64,000 bases of DNA from Rhyzopertha dominica. Taxonomy: Eukaryota > Arthropoda > Insecta > Coleoptera > Bostrichidae. The stretch covers positions 44,673,092 through 44,737,091 of the forward strand of contig QCXZ01000138.1 in assembly GCA_025024175.1 (NCBI GenBank), read 5' to 3'. The notes beneath the pieces are model-generated. The model ran no database searches. It had not been told where the DNA came from and saw nothing but the letters and a program-made list of their open reading frames with translations. Position 1 is the stretch's first letter. Each line of letters opens with the position of its first letter. This document shows, in pieces, positions 1 through 10,806 of this stretch. The translations under genes were made by a program, and so were the position numbers.

Positions 1-165
1 TCTATGTGGTCAGCAAACGATAATTTGGGGTCATAACTGACACCAAGGTCTTTAATGTTACTGCAGCCTGAAAACTCTTCAACTGCATAATCGAATAACA
101 ACGGCTGTATTTTGAGGGTATAAGTATCAGCCTTACATTTGTCTGACAGGATTCTCGAAAGAAAA
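1..165 (-). pseudogene. Non-LTR retrotransposon RT fragment
   Basis: The minus strand reads IKDLGVSYDPKLSFADHI, the segment just after the RT palm that is shared by jockey/CR1-type elements (KFLGV/KDLGV, then D..LSF..HI). The piece runs off the left edge of the window. Upstream residues (KCKADTYTLK) fit the usual region just before this motif. Only a scrap remains and no catalytic motif is inside the window. The family type is clear; the clade is not. Confidence 0.6.
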
Positions 166-389
166 AATGGAATACTCTAAGGCAGAGCATGAACTTCACG
201 CACTCCAGTCGCAGCAGTTGGAACCTGCCGAAAAAATTAGAACCGACCGTTAATGAAACATAAACCATCATCATTAATTTCACCTAATGTTTAGCTTCTC
301 AACTGGTTAATATCTCAAACTCTATTCAAATGTCTACGGAGGAATTGAAAAAGATGAAGGAAAAACTTCGTCGGTTAAGAAAAAGATGC

Positions 390-540
390 TAACCTTCAGT
401 AGAGTTGTCACAATTATTCTCATGGAAGATCTTCGGCAAGCTATTTGTGCTTTGAAAGACCGCAAAGCTGCTGGTTTTGATAGTATGTAACAGTTTCTTT
501 TTAACAATAAAGCTATATTGCAAAAGTGGTCACCTATACT
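390..540 (+). pseudogene. Non-LTR RT N-terminal fragment
   Basis: The plus strand reads EDLRQAICALKDRKAAGFD and then meets a stop. This matches the finger-domain entry of non-LTR RTs (E.l..AI..LK..KA.G.D), where the stretch lies about 40 residues before the NYRPI motif. The following NNKAILQKW also fits that region. It may belong to the same family as the RT piece at 3.4-4.0 kb, but the two are not contiguous. Orientation is opposite to the scrap at position 1. Confidence 0.45.
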
Positions 541-1257
541 GCAGTCAAATTCTCATTTTATTATTTCGGATGGGTCGCCTTACCGTGGAATGCCTTTTTG
601 TGAGCCTGATAGCGTTTTTGCTGGTATCTCCTTTTTGTCTGGCACCAGCATATGTTTGCAGATTCACATTCAGAATAGAATAGCGTATGATACAGTGTTT
701 GCAATTACAATTATCATTAGTATTGCGATTGTTTTAGCGCATTTTCTGCAAAGTCAGGATTTTGGTGTTGTAAATTTGCTTATTTGTGGGCAGTGTGTGT
801 TTGTTGATACCGCACAAAACCACTGATCGACGTTTGTCGGCTTTTTACAACAAGGTAACTTCTGAATTATTTTGATAGTAAACATTGTTGCTAATTTGTT
901 CACGTGTTCGTAGGCTTTTTTTTGTACGGGGAAAATCTTTTCCTCGTATGCGAGTGCCAGGCGTTTGTGGACGGGCAGGCAGTTGCTATTTTGAACGTGA
1001 ATTTCCACGGCGAAACGACGTTTATCCAGGGGCGTAACAAGTATAAGGGTACCGGGTACATCGGCGGCAGATAGGGACCTCCGCCACTAACAACAGGCGC
1101 TGCAGGGCGATATTTCCAGATAAAAGGACCACCACATACAGGCCAGAAACTTTATTTACATTATTTTACAAATCATTTATCTATTAAATTTAAAGTTAAA
1201 GTTTCTATTGTAAAAGCTCCAAACTTACCGGATTTGTTTGTTGTTGCCGCTTCATAT
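541..1257. other. Unassigned interval
   Basis: Short open frames exist on both strands but none has a recognisable motif. Around 1020-1120 the sequence becomes GC-richer and contains AGGGGCGTAAC, an end-like motif seen in some DNA transposons. I found no matching inverted partner, so no element is called. Confidence 0.3.
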
Positions 1258-1859
1258 TGTATGTTTCCCGGGTGCGTCGCGCATGCGCATGTAGCTACGT
1301 TTGCCCTCCCTCGATTATTACTTTTTTATCGTGTTCGCAATATAAGTTTGGCGTTTAGCTTTTTTTTTAATACTTACCTTTAGCCTTTTAGGCCTTAATT
1401 GATTGTTGCGTTTCACTATAATAATTGGTTTGTTTATTGCTCCGTAGTATTGCTTTCTTAATACTTACCTTAAGCCTCTGATGCCTTAATTGTTTGTTGC
1501 CTTTCACTTGTAACGATTGCGTTTGGTTTTTTCCAATATAGTGTATATATACTTACCTTTTTATTTTCTTCTGTTTATTTGATGTTAACTATTCCGAGTT
1601 CGGCACACCCGCCTGTTTTCCGGTAGAGTCCGCTGGAAATCACCTCATATTTTATCTTCTAGGGCTAAAGGACTCTGGCGCCCATTTAATAGCTTTTCTT
1701 TACTTTGACCCAGCCCTTAGCCGGGTTTGCGTGAATCTTTTCTTTCTTTTGTCACGCTCATTGTATTAGATCGTGTGTTGCTCGAACTCAACGCGGTATT
1801 TTTTTAAATTTTTTTTGTCTTTTTTTATAATTTCGTTTGCGTATAAAAAAAGCGTGGCA
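1258..1859 (+). repeat. 5' LTR of Ty3/gypsy-like element (boundaries approximate)
   Basis: The stretch directly precedes a tRNA primer-binding site and a gag-like ORF, so it should be the 5' LTR. A TGT at about 1258 and a CA at 1858-1859 would give canonical TG...CA ends and a length near 600 bp. The right end is fixed to within a few bases by the primer site at 1864. The left end is a guess, since no second LTR is present for comparison. The interior carries a 91-bp tandem repeat listed separately. Confidence 0.45.
1369..1560 (+). repeat. ~90-bp tandem repeat in the LTR
   Basis: The phrase AATACTTACCTT begins at about 1369 and again at 1460, and ACTTACC recurs at 1551, giving periods of 91 and 88 bp. 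The first two units share further blocks (GCCTTAATTG, GTTGC, TTTCACT). The third unit is only a start. Repeats of this kind in an LTR often lie in the U3 enhancer region. That role is inference. Confidence 0.6.
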
Positions 1860-1863
1860 ATTT

Positions 1864-1880
1864 TGGCGCCCAACGTGGGG
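1864..1880 (+). promoter_or_regulatory. tRNA-Lys primer-binding site
   Basis: TGGCGCCCAACGTGGGG is 17 bases complementary to the 3' end of tRNA-Lys(CUU), including the complement of the CCA tail. It sits 4 bases after the putative LTR end and 66 bases before the gag start, as expected for minus-strand priming of an LTR retrotransposon. The next base is A where a full 18-base match would need C. Confidence 0.8.
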
Positions 1881-1945
1881 ACGGCGTTTTTTCTAGTAGT
1901 AGATAAGAGTTTATTTTCGTCTTTTTTTCTCTAACTTTTTTTTTA

Positions 1946-2690
1946 ATGATGGAAGTTAATCGGTTGCGTGCGGACGAACTTGTTTATGAGTTGGCGATAA
2001 GAGGACAACCTTCAAACGGTACGGTCGCTGAAAATCGTGCAAAATTACGTTCGGCTATAAGTAACGATATTCCCGTCATGGAAGTATCCACTTTGGAATG
2101 TAGCAGTGAAATTCAAATTTGTGCCATTAAACTTGTTGACTTGCAAGGTGATATTGAAGATTTTGATATCAATAATAAGCAAAACGAATTCAGTCGTATT
2201 TCGTCGAGACTTATTCATTTGCGTAATCGGTTAGACAGAATAACTTCGGATGTTGAAGGGACTTTGAACCGGGAGATCACGGCAATGTGGAAGAGACGTG
2301 ATAACCTTATGGAAGCTTTAAATAAGCTCTTTAGCGCAACAATCACCAATGATCCGCCTGTGCAAGTGTCTTTGTTAGATGAACCGGTTGAGCGATTAGC
2401 TGAGGTTTTACGCAATAGCGCACTAGGTAATGACCACGGATCTGTTGGGGTATATGCAAACCCGCGAGTAGTCACACTGATTGACGGATTACATGATCAC
2501 AATCCCATACATTCAAATGTTCAGTCAGTTCCCGTTTCGACTGCTGAAGTCCACCAGTCAACTGCTCTTGAAAATCCCGTAAAAAAACAGCGTTTTGAGG
2601 ATCAGCTGCATAGCGCTGCAGTGCTCCCACAATCACCTGTCAATAAACCAGCTGAAGAGATTAAGTGTATTGCTCATGTAACCACTAGCC
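1946..2690 (+). pseudogene. gag: Ty3/gypsy-like Gag, 3'-truncated
   Basis: The frame opens with ATG at 1946, or the adjacent ATG, 66 bases after the primer site. It stays open to 2749. The N-terminus (LRADELVYELAIRG, then NRAKLR) is the helical start typical of insect gypsy Gag proteins. A long polar helical middle follows (residues 50-135), then a low-complexity Ser/Pro/Val region. No CCHC zinc knuckle and no protease or RT follow. From about 2690 the frame merely runs antisense to an inverted integrase, so the last 20 or so residues are not Gag. The protein is therefore a truncated particle protein without its nucleic-acid-binding part. Confidence 0.65.
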
Positions 2691-3433
2691 CCGCGCACGT
2701 GCACAAGTGGAATTTAATTCATAAGATCCACTACCAAGTTTTCGCCTAACCAAAAATGGTCCCAAATACTTGGGCGCGAGTTTTGCGCTGTACTGATTTG
2801 TGGCATCAGATAAGGCTTTATTCTTTCGCCACACCTTTTCCCCTGTGGTATACTGCACATCCCGTCTACACAAGTTGTATACTTTCTCATTTTTCTCGCG
2901 AGCCACCTCTAATTTCCTCTTCACTTCATCAAACATTTTTCGAAAGTCTTCAACTCATCAACACACTATTTCTCCTTATCAACATCGCTAATTCCCGACG
3001 CGTAATGCTTTCCGGTTCCGACATATTCGCGTCCAAAATTGATGAAGAAAGGACTTTGACCAGTCACTTCATGTTTGGCACTTCTAATTGCGCAACCTAC
3101 AGATGGCAAATACGTGTCCCATGATCGATGATTGTCTTTTACATATGCACGGAGCATGGTCTTTATAGTGCGGTTTGTGCGTTCTGTGGGGTCAGCACGT
3201 GGATAATAGAGAGGTGTATAATTGATAGTGACGCTGTACTTATTGCACATTCTTTGGAATTCACCACTGCGCATCTGCACACCATTATCGCACACAAGAT
3301 ATTGAGGAACACCGTATACAAGAAAAACGTCTTCCTCGATATGTTTTGTTACCATTTTTGCTGTAGCCGTTCGCAACGGGAATAGCACAACATATTTACT
3401 GAAATAGTCCGTGACTACGAGTATGTGCGCGTA
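2685..3433 (-). pseudogene. Ty3/gypsy-like integrase fragment
   Basis: Read on the minus strand this is the DDE core and C-terminal part of a Ty3/gypsy integrase. The first catalytic Asp lies in TDYFSKYVV near 3400 and the second in CDNGVQ. The Glu is in ERTNRTIK. The motif TGQSPFFINFGRE and the C-terminal GPFLVRRKLGSGSYEL domain follow. There is an in-frame stop at about 2966 and a one-base frameshift near 2940, so it is dead. The HHCC zinc-binding N-terminus and the preceding RT/RNase H are absent. It converges on the gag fragment from the other strand. Confidence 0.8.
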
Positions 3434-3439
3434 GCCACG

Positions 3440-4018
3440 TGGAGTTCCAGAAGGAGTTTCCAGAAACGATTGAAAACTGGAGTAGTGTTCGTAGGCTTAT
3501 CGGCGGCCTATGATACGGTGTGGAAAGATGGATTATCCTCAAACTATTTAATACTCTGAAATGTGGAAAGATTGCCAAGCCTATTGAATGAATATTGTCC
3601 CAACGTCAATTCAGAGTGTTTCTGGGCGAGAAAAGTAGCAAATCCAGGATTTTGAATAATGTTCTTTCACAAGGATTGGTTCTGTCACCTATTCTTTTCA
3701 ATCTTTATACAAGTGACCTTCCAGTAACTCAATCGAGAAATTTTGTGTATGCAGACGACATGGCATTGGCTTTGCAAAATAAAGACTTTTATGTCCTTGA
3801 ACAAAAAATCTTTCAAGATACATCGAGATTATGAATTGCTATTTTAAAGCCTAGCGCTTGTGCCCTAATCCGCTGAAGAGAGAAGTAACTTGTTTTCATC
3901 TCAATAATCATCAAAAGACAGAAGTTCAAGTTATGTCAAATAACATAATTCTTAAACATAACTTCTCACCAAAATACCTTGGGGTGACCCTAGATACGTC
4001 TCTAACATACAAGTAGTA
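3440..4018 (+). pseudogene. Non-LTR reverse transcriptase fossil
   Basis: The plus strand reads LKTGVVFVGLSAAYDTVWKD (motif A, catalytic Asp in AAYD), then SPILFNLYTSDLPVTQS and FVYADDMALALQNK (motif C, YADD). It ends with KYLGVTLDTSL at about 3975-4015. Stops and shifts occur at about 3540, 3590 and 3834. The usual GxPQGS has become QGLVLSP. The pattern is that of a jockey-superfamily pol common in insects. Both ends are missing, and the piece starts within a few bases of the integrase fossil, so one inserted in or joined the other. Confidence 0.75.
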
Positions 4019-5637
4019 GGAGTTGTAAACCTGTCTGAAACCAACTTACCTAAAATGTAAAACCTGTGTGTGCTATAATTTAGCCATAATTTAGTTTTGA
4101 AACAAATTTTAAAAATGAACATAACAGAACGTAACATAAGTCATTGTATAATAAAACTTGTTCCGCTTGTTTTTAATTTTCGTTCTGTTCACTGTTATCT
4201 TTTGGTTGCTACAGTTACTTGTCCATCCCTTAACTTTTGCTTAGTAAATGTTCCATGTCTCATTACTACTTAATATTTTACTCTGCTCGTTCCAACTTAT
4301 GATTAGAACCTATTTCCGCTTCTGTATTATGTCCTTACATCCTTGATAGTACTAGCGAAACTTTTCTTCATATTTTTAGCAGCAACGTAAAGACTAAAAT
4401 AAAACTTTCGTTTTGAAGCGACTAGAGAAAATGACTTGAAATGTGTTAGTGATGTTCCGCTAGTCTTACATGCTTGTGCTGTCCGGTCTAGCCGCAAATC
4501 CCCTTTCATGTGACGCGACGATAATTACATCCTCTACTATTATCAACTAATACCATCAAAGAAGCCCCTGGTTGCTCTCGTGCCATTCCCTGGCGGCAAA
4601 TTCAACTTGACACCAGCAACTAAGTCAGAACAATATTCCGTTTGTAAGACTGCAAAACGGAATATACAGAGTCGGCCCGTCAAGAGTGGGCGCTGAACAT
4701 AAAGACCGCAGCTGTCCGACGTTCATCCTCAACCCCCACATCAAAGGCCCGTTCTCAGGCTTAGCTACCCCAACAGGGAAACATGTACAGGAGCGTTCGA
4801 CCTGCATGTGACATCAAAGTTTAACCTGCTGACTCAACTTGTCTCTGTGCTGAATAATACAATGTTACTTGGGGTAATTGCTTAATCGCCGAGCAATGCT
4901 AAGGAACTCACAAATGGACTTGTGGAAACTGCCAGGTTGCTGCAGTGGAAACACCTTTTTCTGGGGATCGCAACTGTGAGAATTATTTGTCCTTAAATAA
5001 GAGCCTGAGAGTGCAAAAGCTTTGAGGAGATAAAGGACTGCATCTTAAGGAACGACTGTCATTGTTTATTTTCAATAAATACAGAGTTCATCAAGGAAAA
5101 AGAGAAAAATCAGTAATGGATCATAGTCAGGCAAATAAATGTCTTATCAACATTTCATGCAATGAAATTCTTGCAATGTTGTGACAGTATTTAGGTAATT
5201 AGAGTAATCTACATTCACACACATAACACTAGGTCTTTATATCAATAGTCAAAAGTTAGTTTCCTTACGATGGGCCGATTATGGTCCGAAATATTTAGAT
5301 AAAGTTTAACAATCCACCGCTTCATTTAGCCCAAACCTTTTTGCCGTTTTCCGAGCATATTTTTTTATAATGCATCCCGGCAATTACCTGTCGGTTAAAC
5401 TTGTAGATATAGCAATACTATCTCCGGAGACTTTAATAATATTAATTATATTATCCAACAGACAAAAAACCCTTCCTTAATAGGATACATTTGAAAAGTA
5501 ATAACATTAACAATGCTGCATGTAGTCTTAAAAATAAAGACACTTAACAAACAACATAAGCATTCCCAATATGCACACCAACATCTACACATCGTTCAGT
5601 AGAGCTTGCACAGTTCTACACTGTAAACTGAAACCTC
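4019..5637. other. Non-coding interval
   Basis: Mostly AT-rich sequence with no recognisable coding or RNA motif. A GC-richer block at 4560-4820 has no repeat partner in the window. A second block at about 5330-5400 contains homeodomain-like TAAT cores next to GC-rich words. No gene is supported. Confidence 0.4.
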
Positions 5638-5930
5638 TTATAGACTCATCATAGGAATAAATTGAATAATTTGCAGGGTTATATATTCCACACATATTGT
5701 TAATAGGACTATACAAAAGACATTGGTCCTCGCAAAGGGCAAACGAAAAGTAGGCTCACTTATCACATTATTTCTGGGAACATTAAATTGAATTTGACAC
5801 AACAAGGCAGGGCAATGTATGTGACCATGAATCAACTTATATAGAAATAATATGCTGGAATATTGGCGTCTTACATGAAGGGGTTGCAGTTCTAGCTCGT
5901 GCAGTAACATGCTTTGCGACCAGTTTCTGA
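5638..5930 (-). pseudogene. Non-LTR pol C-terminal tail
   Basis: The minus strand reads MLLHELELQPLHVRRQYSSI, FLYKLIHGHI and later NVPRNNVISEPTFRLPFART. This is the tail downstream of the RT in jockey-like elements (L..L..RR......FLYKL..G.......VP...R......R.N). It normally follows the RT by about 250 residues. No RT is attached here, so it is a solitary 5'-truncated copy. Truncation by incomplete reverse transcription is the usual cause. Confidence 0.65.
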
Positions 5931-7547
5931 CTGGATACCTTGAAAATTATATATAGCATAAATATGTATTTACAATATTTCTCTGCATTTTATCTAACAG
6001 GTTTATATAAGTAATGCTTTTGTAATTGTATCAATAAAAAAACTAGATAATGCACAAATTTTGTATATCTTTATATCTCAAATAAACATCGAAATATTTT
6101 ATGTATCGATTGCCATACGGACAAAAGATACTTCGATACGGACGTTATGTGATTCAGCATCATAAAATTTTGGAGGTTTCGGAGATTGGAGAGACTCAAC
6201 ACTTTCATTGAAAGTAGATTATATCTCATATTTGACACCAACGGCCAGCAGTTAACTAATACCTAATCTTCGTTATCTAAGTCATCCTGTAAAGTTATGA
6301 AAAATATGTAAACCACATTGTACAATGAATTTTAAGCAGAGATTTTTATACTGAACGATATTACTTACATACAACTAGCAACCCGCGGCCAAAAGCTGCA
6401 GTGTTTGTTAAGGAATGCAAATTCTTATAATGAATATTAGATGGTAAAAAATGAAATGTCAAAAAGCCATACGTTAAATAAGTACAAGATTAAATAAGAA
6501 CAATAATGAAATGATACGGCAGGAAATGTATAAAAAGGAAACTGATCTAGATGAAAAATTATGAAAAAGATTAATTTTATTTGAAATATACCTAAATCTA
6601 TGAAAAGAAATAAAGGTTCCTATAAGCTTACTTGAAATACCTGTAGTTATAGTTGTGTCTATATAGATGGTTATGATTTTGATGCTGTATTTGTGAATTA
6701 TTTGGATATTATTTTGGTGGGATTAGCAAACACATTTTAACACTTATAAATTGCCCTTGCTTTATCCAAAAACCTATTACTAACTTTAGTTAAAATTAAA
6801 GAAACTATGTAATACATATAGGTATATACAGTTATACGTTAAATAAACGCTTAATTGCCTTTAGGTACTTTTAAACCTGTGAGACACAAACTTTGTGAAC
6901 TCATATGTACCCGTTGTTTTGTTTATTATAACTTTCTATTTTATCAGAAACAAATCTTTTTGTCATCTTAACATGTTTGGTTCTTTTTTTAGCTTTTCAT
7001 GTCTTTGATTAGTACTTTGAATTTTGAATACACAAATGTGTGATACTAAATTGGAGGTATATTTGAACTCGGCAACAGTTCCCAAATGCGTTTATTATCC
7101 AAGATTTCAAGACCAAGTGGTCGAAATTTTTCGAAATTTAATGCATGCAAGAGTTTCGTTTGCCGGTAGATAAGCCGCTTTTTTTATTTATTTACAATAT
7201 TAAGTGCCTAAAACAAAGACATATGGAATTATTTTTCCTACATGCTTTTCATTCAATAATTTGTAATTTTACCAATTTTTATTACTTATATCCCTGAATA
7301 AGAATGTAAAGCAAAATAGAAGAGTAAGCCTTATGAGCCTGTAGATATAGTTATTGTTGGAGGTTATTTGGTGCCGAGTTGACGAACGCCCCTGCGTTTA
7401 AAGCTGCTTTATGTACTTAGTAATAAATTTAATAATATTAATAATATTTAATAAAAAAATATACTAACGAAATGTAAAAAACTACACACAACATAAACCT
7501 CAGTTCGCTTCGGCATTTTTCTTTTCCTCTTTTGTCTAATTTGCAGG
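5931..7547. other. Non-coding AT-rich interval
   Basis: Very AT-rich, with no open frame of interest and no tandem array. A TTTATTTATTTA tract near 7180 resembles the A-rich tail of a retroelement on the minus strand. It is separated from the RT fossil starting at 7548 by unrelated sequence. A run of nine Gs at about 7546-7554 marks the break. Confidence 0.4.
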
Positions 7548-8440
7548 GGGGGGGCAGCACCACGATGAATCCCAGGGTTTTTGAGACCTGCCTACAGATA
7601 TGTGTAATATGCAGGGAAAAAGATAATTCACGATCAATCAGGACACCTAAATCCTTAAAATACGTTCTTCTTTCTAGATGAACACCATTAATGATATATT
7701 CAAAGTAAATATAAGTTTTCCTTTGAGAGAAGGTCATTATGCTACATTTGTTTATGTTCAAAGATAACTTATTTTTAATGCACCAATTGTTTATCAAAAC
7801 GAGATTTCTTTGCAGACTGTTACAATCACTTAAACTATTCACAACCAGAATGAGCTTTAATCATCTGCATGCATACATACTTGGCTTGCAATATTTATGT
7901 TAGAGCAATTCATTAAATCATCAATAAAAATTATAAATATTAACGGACCCAAATTCGATCCCTGGACGACCCCACTAGACGATTCAAAAGTATAAGAGCC
8001 ATAACCACTATACTGAACAAATTGAATTCTACCAGTTAACAGAGATTTAAATAATTGTATTATATGATTGCAGAAACCATAACGCGATAATTTCTCCAAT
8101 AATACACAGTGATTAACTCGGCCGAACGCCTTCGAAAAGTCTGTATATGCAACATATGCTTGAACTTTTGCTCTTATGTTCGAGACACAAGTTGAGTAAA
8201 TTTACATAGATTAATTGACGTAAACCTACCAGGAACAAAACCGTGTTGCTGATCGTTCAAGAATGGTGAAACAAGGTTGTAAACACACTCATACAGTATA
8301 GACTCGAACACAAGAATTCGATATAATAGCTATCGGTCGGTAATTGGTGATATTGGATCTGTCACCGCTCTTAAACACTGAATAGATTTTTAACGTCTCT
8401 CAGATGCCATAAAAAGTAGAAGTGTCCAGTTCTGCAAAAC
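7548..8440 (-). pseudogene. Jockey-like RT fossil
   Basis: In minus-strand order: TNYRPIA (about 8365), TDFSKAFGRVNH (motif A, about 8135), GVVQGSNLGPLIFIIFIDDL (motif B, about 7950), ADD (motif C, about 7860) and KDLGVLIDRELSFSLHI (about 7620). The motif order and spacing fit a non-LTR RT palm. Stops and a frameshift break the frame near 8200 and 7850. The copy loses similarity at the G-run near 7548, so thumb and C-terminal tail are missing. The endonuclease is also absent. Confidence 0.85.
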
Positions 8441-8940
8441 ACTGAGTGAAAAATATTAAAGATGATGTACCGCATTATACTCTGAAACGTTCGTCATTCG
8501 GGATCAAATCAGTTACCTCCCCGCCGCGCTCTGCGATTTCACACTCTATAATTCTCGAAATTGTTTGCAAGATATCAGGGAATTTATTCGCGTATAATTT
8601 TTATCCATCCAATTACGTTTCCCTGTTCTATTCAGCAATTCGGGAGCGATATTTTAAAGGATTGAAGAAGCAAGGGGGTGCCGCCCGTCGTTCCTCACCT
8701 CCTGCAGGCGAAATTTCAGTCTGAGAGAGGCTAAAGCGGTTTGATTTGTTAGCGCAGTTAATTGAAATCCACCGGCAATTACATAGTCGGCAGCTATGAT
8801 GCTCTCTCGGCCCTCGAGCCTGAGGAAGGGACCGTGTCACTTCGACTAATTCCTCTTTTAGCCCGCGGTCGGATATGAATTGAACACGCCAGAAATTGCA
8901 TTGGCTAAAGGATCGTCGAGACAAGGGGCGGGTGAATTTT
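8441..8940. other. Higher-GC, high-complexity island
   Basis: From about 8500, and most clearly 8646-8930, the sequence is much richer in GC than its surroundings. It is not repetitive and has no coding signature; the open frames on the two strands mirror each other. It includes TAATTGAAAT and CAATTACATA words of homeodomain-site type. A conserved enhancer is possible. That is inference from composition only. Confidence 0.3.
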
Positions 8941-9840
8941 TTTACGATATTACCTAAGATAGGTCAGGTATAGGTATAGCAAATGAAGCGGCATTAGAAT
9001 TCTGTAAGGAAGAAAAATGCAATGATGTACATCGTGTTTTATTTAAAATAAGCTGATATCCGCCATATTTGACAACAGTAATGCGTAGTCAAGTAATCTG
9101 GATAAGTTAGGTTTAAACATATTTCGTATTTTGAACAGTATAGAATGTACATAAGTAATAGGCTTGGATGTAGCACCCTACGTATTCATGTACCTACGTG
9201 GGATGCACTTAATGACTGCAATGGGGTTGTCCCAAAATTTTTTTTATTTTACATTTAAAATGTGCATAAAGATTGAAGCACAAAACATTTTTCAATATTC
9301 CGCCACGGAGATGACGTAAAAGGTTCGCATGCTGACGAAACCGAGAAACACCAATAATAGCCAGTGCCCTAGCGGCATTGCAAGTAATATTTGTTTACAT
9401 TTTTTGAGCTGCGTCGCGTTGCCAATGTGGGCAAATTTTCGCGATACCGTGAGGAACGTACTCGTAAACAGGTATTGTGACATTGATACCTAGGTCGACT
9501 TAAGATGTATTTGTGAAAATAACTTAAATCATCCTTCAGTCAGTTTATTTTATAATGAACAGTTCAATATAATAAATGCATTCACTGGCCTTTTGCTGAA
9601 ATACGAAAGCACTTTAACCATCGAACCTGCTTTAGAACTAATGTTTTTATTATAAGGAATTAAACGACGCTTGAAGTTTGATAATGTTTAGTTTGTATAC
9701 TTTCGTATGACAATGATATGATAAATTTTGAAACTATCACGACGATCTCTGGCCGTCGTTAGGAAGAAAACGGTAAAGTACCGCTGACAATATCGCACGT
9801 TCGCACGTGCTGCATGTGTCACATGTGTAACGAATAACTC
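8941..9840. other. Non-coding interval
   Basis: AT-rich sequence with no recognisable gene or repeat. A palindromic E-box-like cluster (CACGTTCGCACGTGCTG, then CACATG) lies at 9797-9825, upstream of the THAP-like exon, and could be promoter-proximal. Confidence 0.3.
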
Positions 9841-9971
9841 TAACAACTCTAGCCATGCGTTTTTGTTTACATAGTTTGGTCAAACTTTCGAGTTTCGTAT
9901 TTGTCAGATTAAGTGGTGGAGCAAGATGTTGTCGAAGTATTTGGGTAATCTGCTGTTTCTTTAATGTCAGA

Positions 9972-10037
9972 ATGGCTTACGTTAGGAAGTGTTGTGTTCC
10001 GTGTTGTAAGAATACTACTGCTGATGTGCAGTTACAG
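9972..10037 (+). CDS. Possible THAP-domain first coding exon
   Basis: The frame starts with ATG at 9972 and reads MAYVRKCCVPCCKNTTADVQ. THAP DNA-binding domains start just like this (short N-terminus, then C..C of the C2CH zinc site). A splice donor CAG|GTTATT follows at 10037/10038 in phase 0. Without splicing the frame stops at 10061. The His-x-Phe-Pro block and the second Cys/His pair that complete a THAP domain are not visible nearby, so this is at most the first exon. It could belong to a host THAP protein or to a P-like transposon, since both families carry THAP domains. Confidence 0.4.
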
Positions 10038-10492
10038 GTTATTCCTATGTTTACATTATAATATCGACGTTGACGGTTATACTTATACCTTTGCCCCTCT
10101 CTCCCACTCCCATTGCATTATTTGTATTTCTCTGGCTATTTACAAAACTGAGAACAGTGAGCACCTAGTAACCTAGGGAGTTGTAACAGTGCGCATGACG
10201 GAAATTAGGAACCTTTTGCGTAGTTGTTGGCGGGTTTAAGAAAATGTTTGAAACCGCCGTTTGTTACGAGTTGAATTAATCTGAAAGCAAAATAGATGCG
10301 TGGCATTAGTATTCATGATGTAAGCGATAAAAGGCATAGGTTAAAACTATCAAATTTTAATGTGCGGGGCGACCCTATTCTAACACATTTTCTTGTTTAA
10401 ATTGTATGAATTTAAATTAAAAGCGCAAGTGAAATTTTCTGACAGATCATTCCACAAATNAACAGACAGATTTCACAGTTCAACAATAAAAT

Positions 10493-10806
10493 AACTTTTN
10501 TTGTTTCCCTGGGTATCTCTGCGGATTTCTATGTTTCCAAGTTTACAACTTTCGAATATATCTATGGAAGCACTAAATTGGCTCTGTTTTTTTATGATTT
10601 TGACGTATTTTATATTTTTAATGATATACACTTTAAATCGGCTCTTCAGAACACAAATTATTATCAAGTGTATATCATTAAAAATATAAAATACGTCAAA
10701 ATCATAAAAGAAAACAGAGTCCATTTAGTGCTTTCATAGATATATTCGAAAACTGTAAACTTGGAAACAGAAATCCGCAGAGATACCCAGTGCAACAAAA
10801 AAAGTT
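10493..10806. mobile_element. Hairpin MITE-like inverted repeat
   Basis: The left arm 10493-10634 is nearly the reverse complement of the right arm 10666-10806, leaving a loop of about 31 bases. Shared blocks include GGGTATCTCTGCGGATTTCT at the outer ends and TGACGTATTTTATATTTTTA nearer the loop. Differences are a few substitutions and short indels. There is no coding capacity; the frames called on both strands are mirror images. The shape is that of a MITE or a fallen-in pair of element ends. Target-site duplication could not be fixed. An N lies at 10500 inside the left arm. Confidence 0.8.

Noticed and set aside
754..1008. Penelope-like N-terminal RT piece on the minus strand
   Set aside because: KADKRRSVVL vaguely resembles the ADKG..VV block, but nothing before or after supports it.
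2690..2749. C-terminal end of Gag
   Set aside because: This part of the open frame is antisense to the integrase C-terminus and is not Gag sequence.
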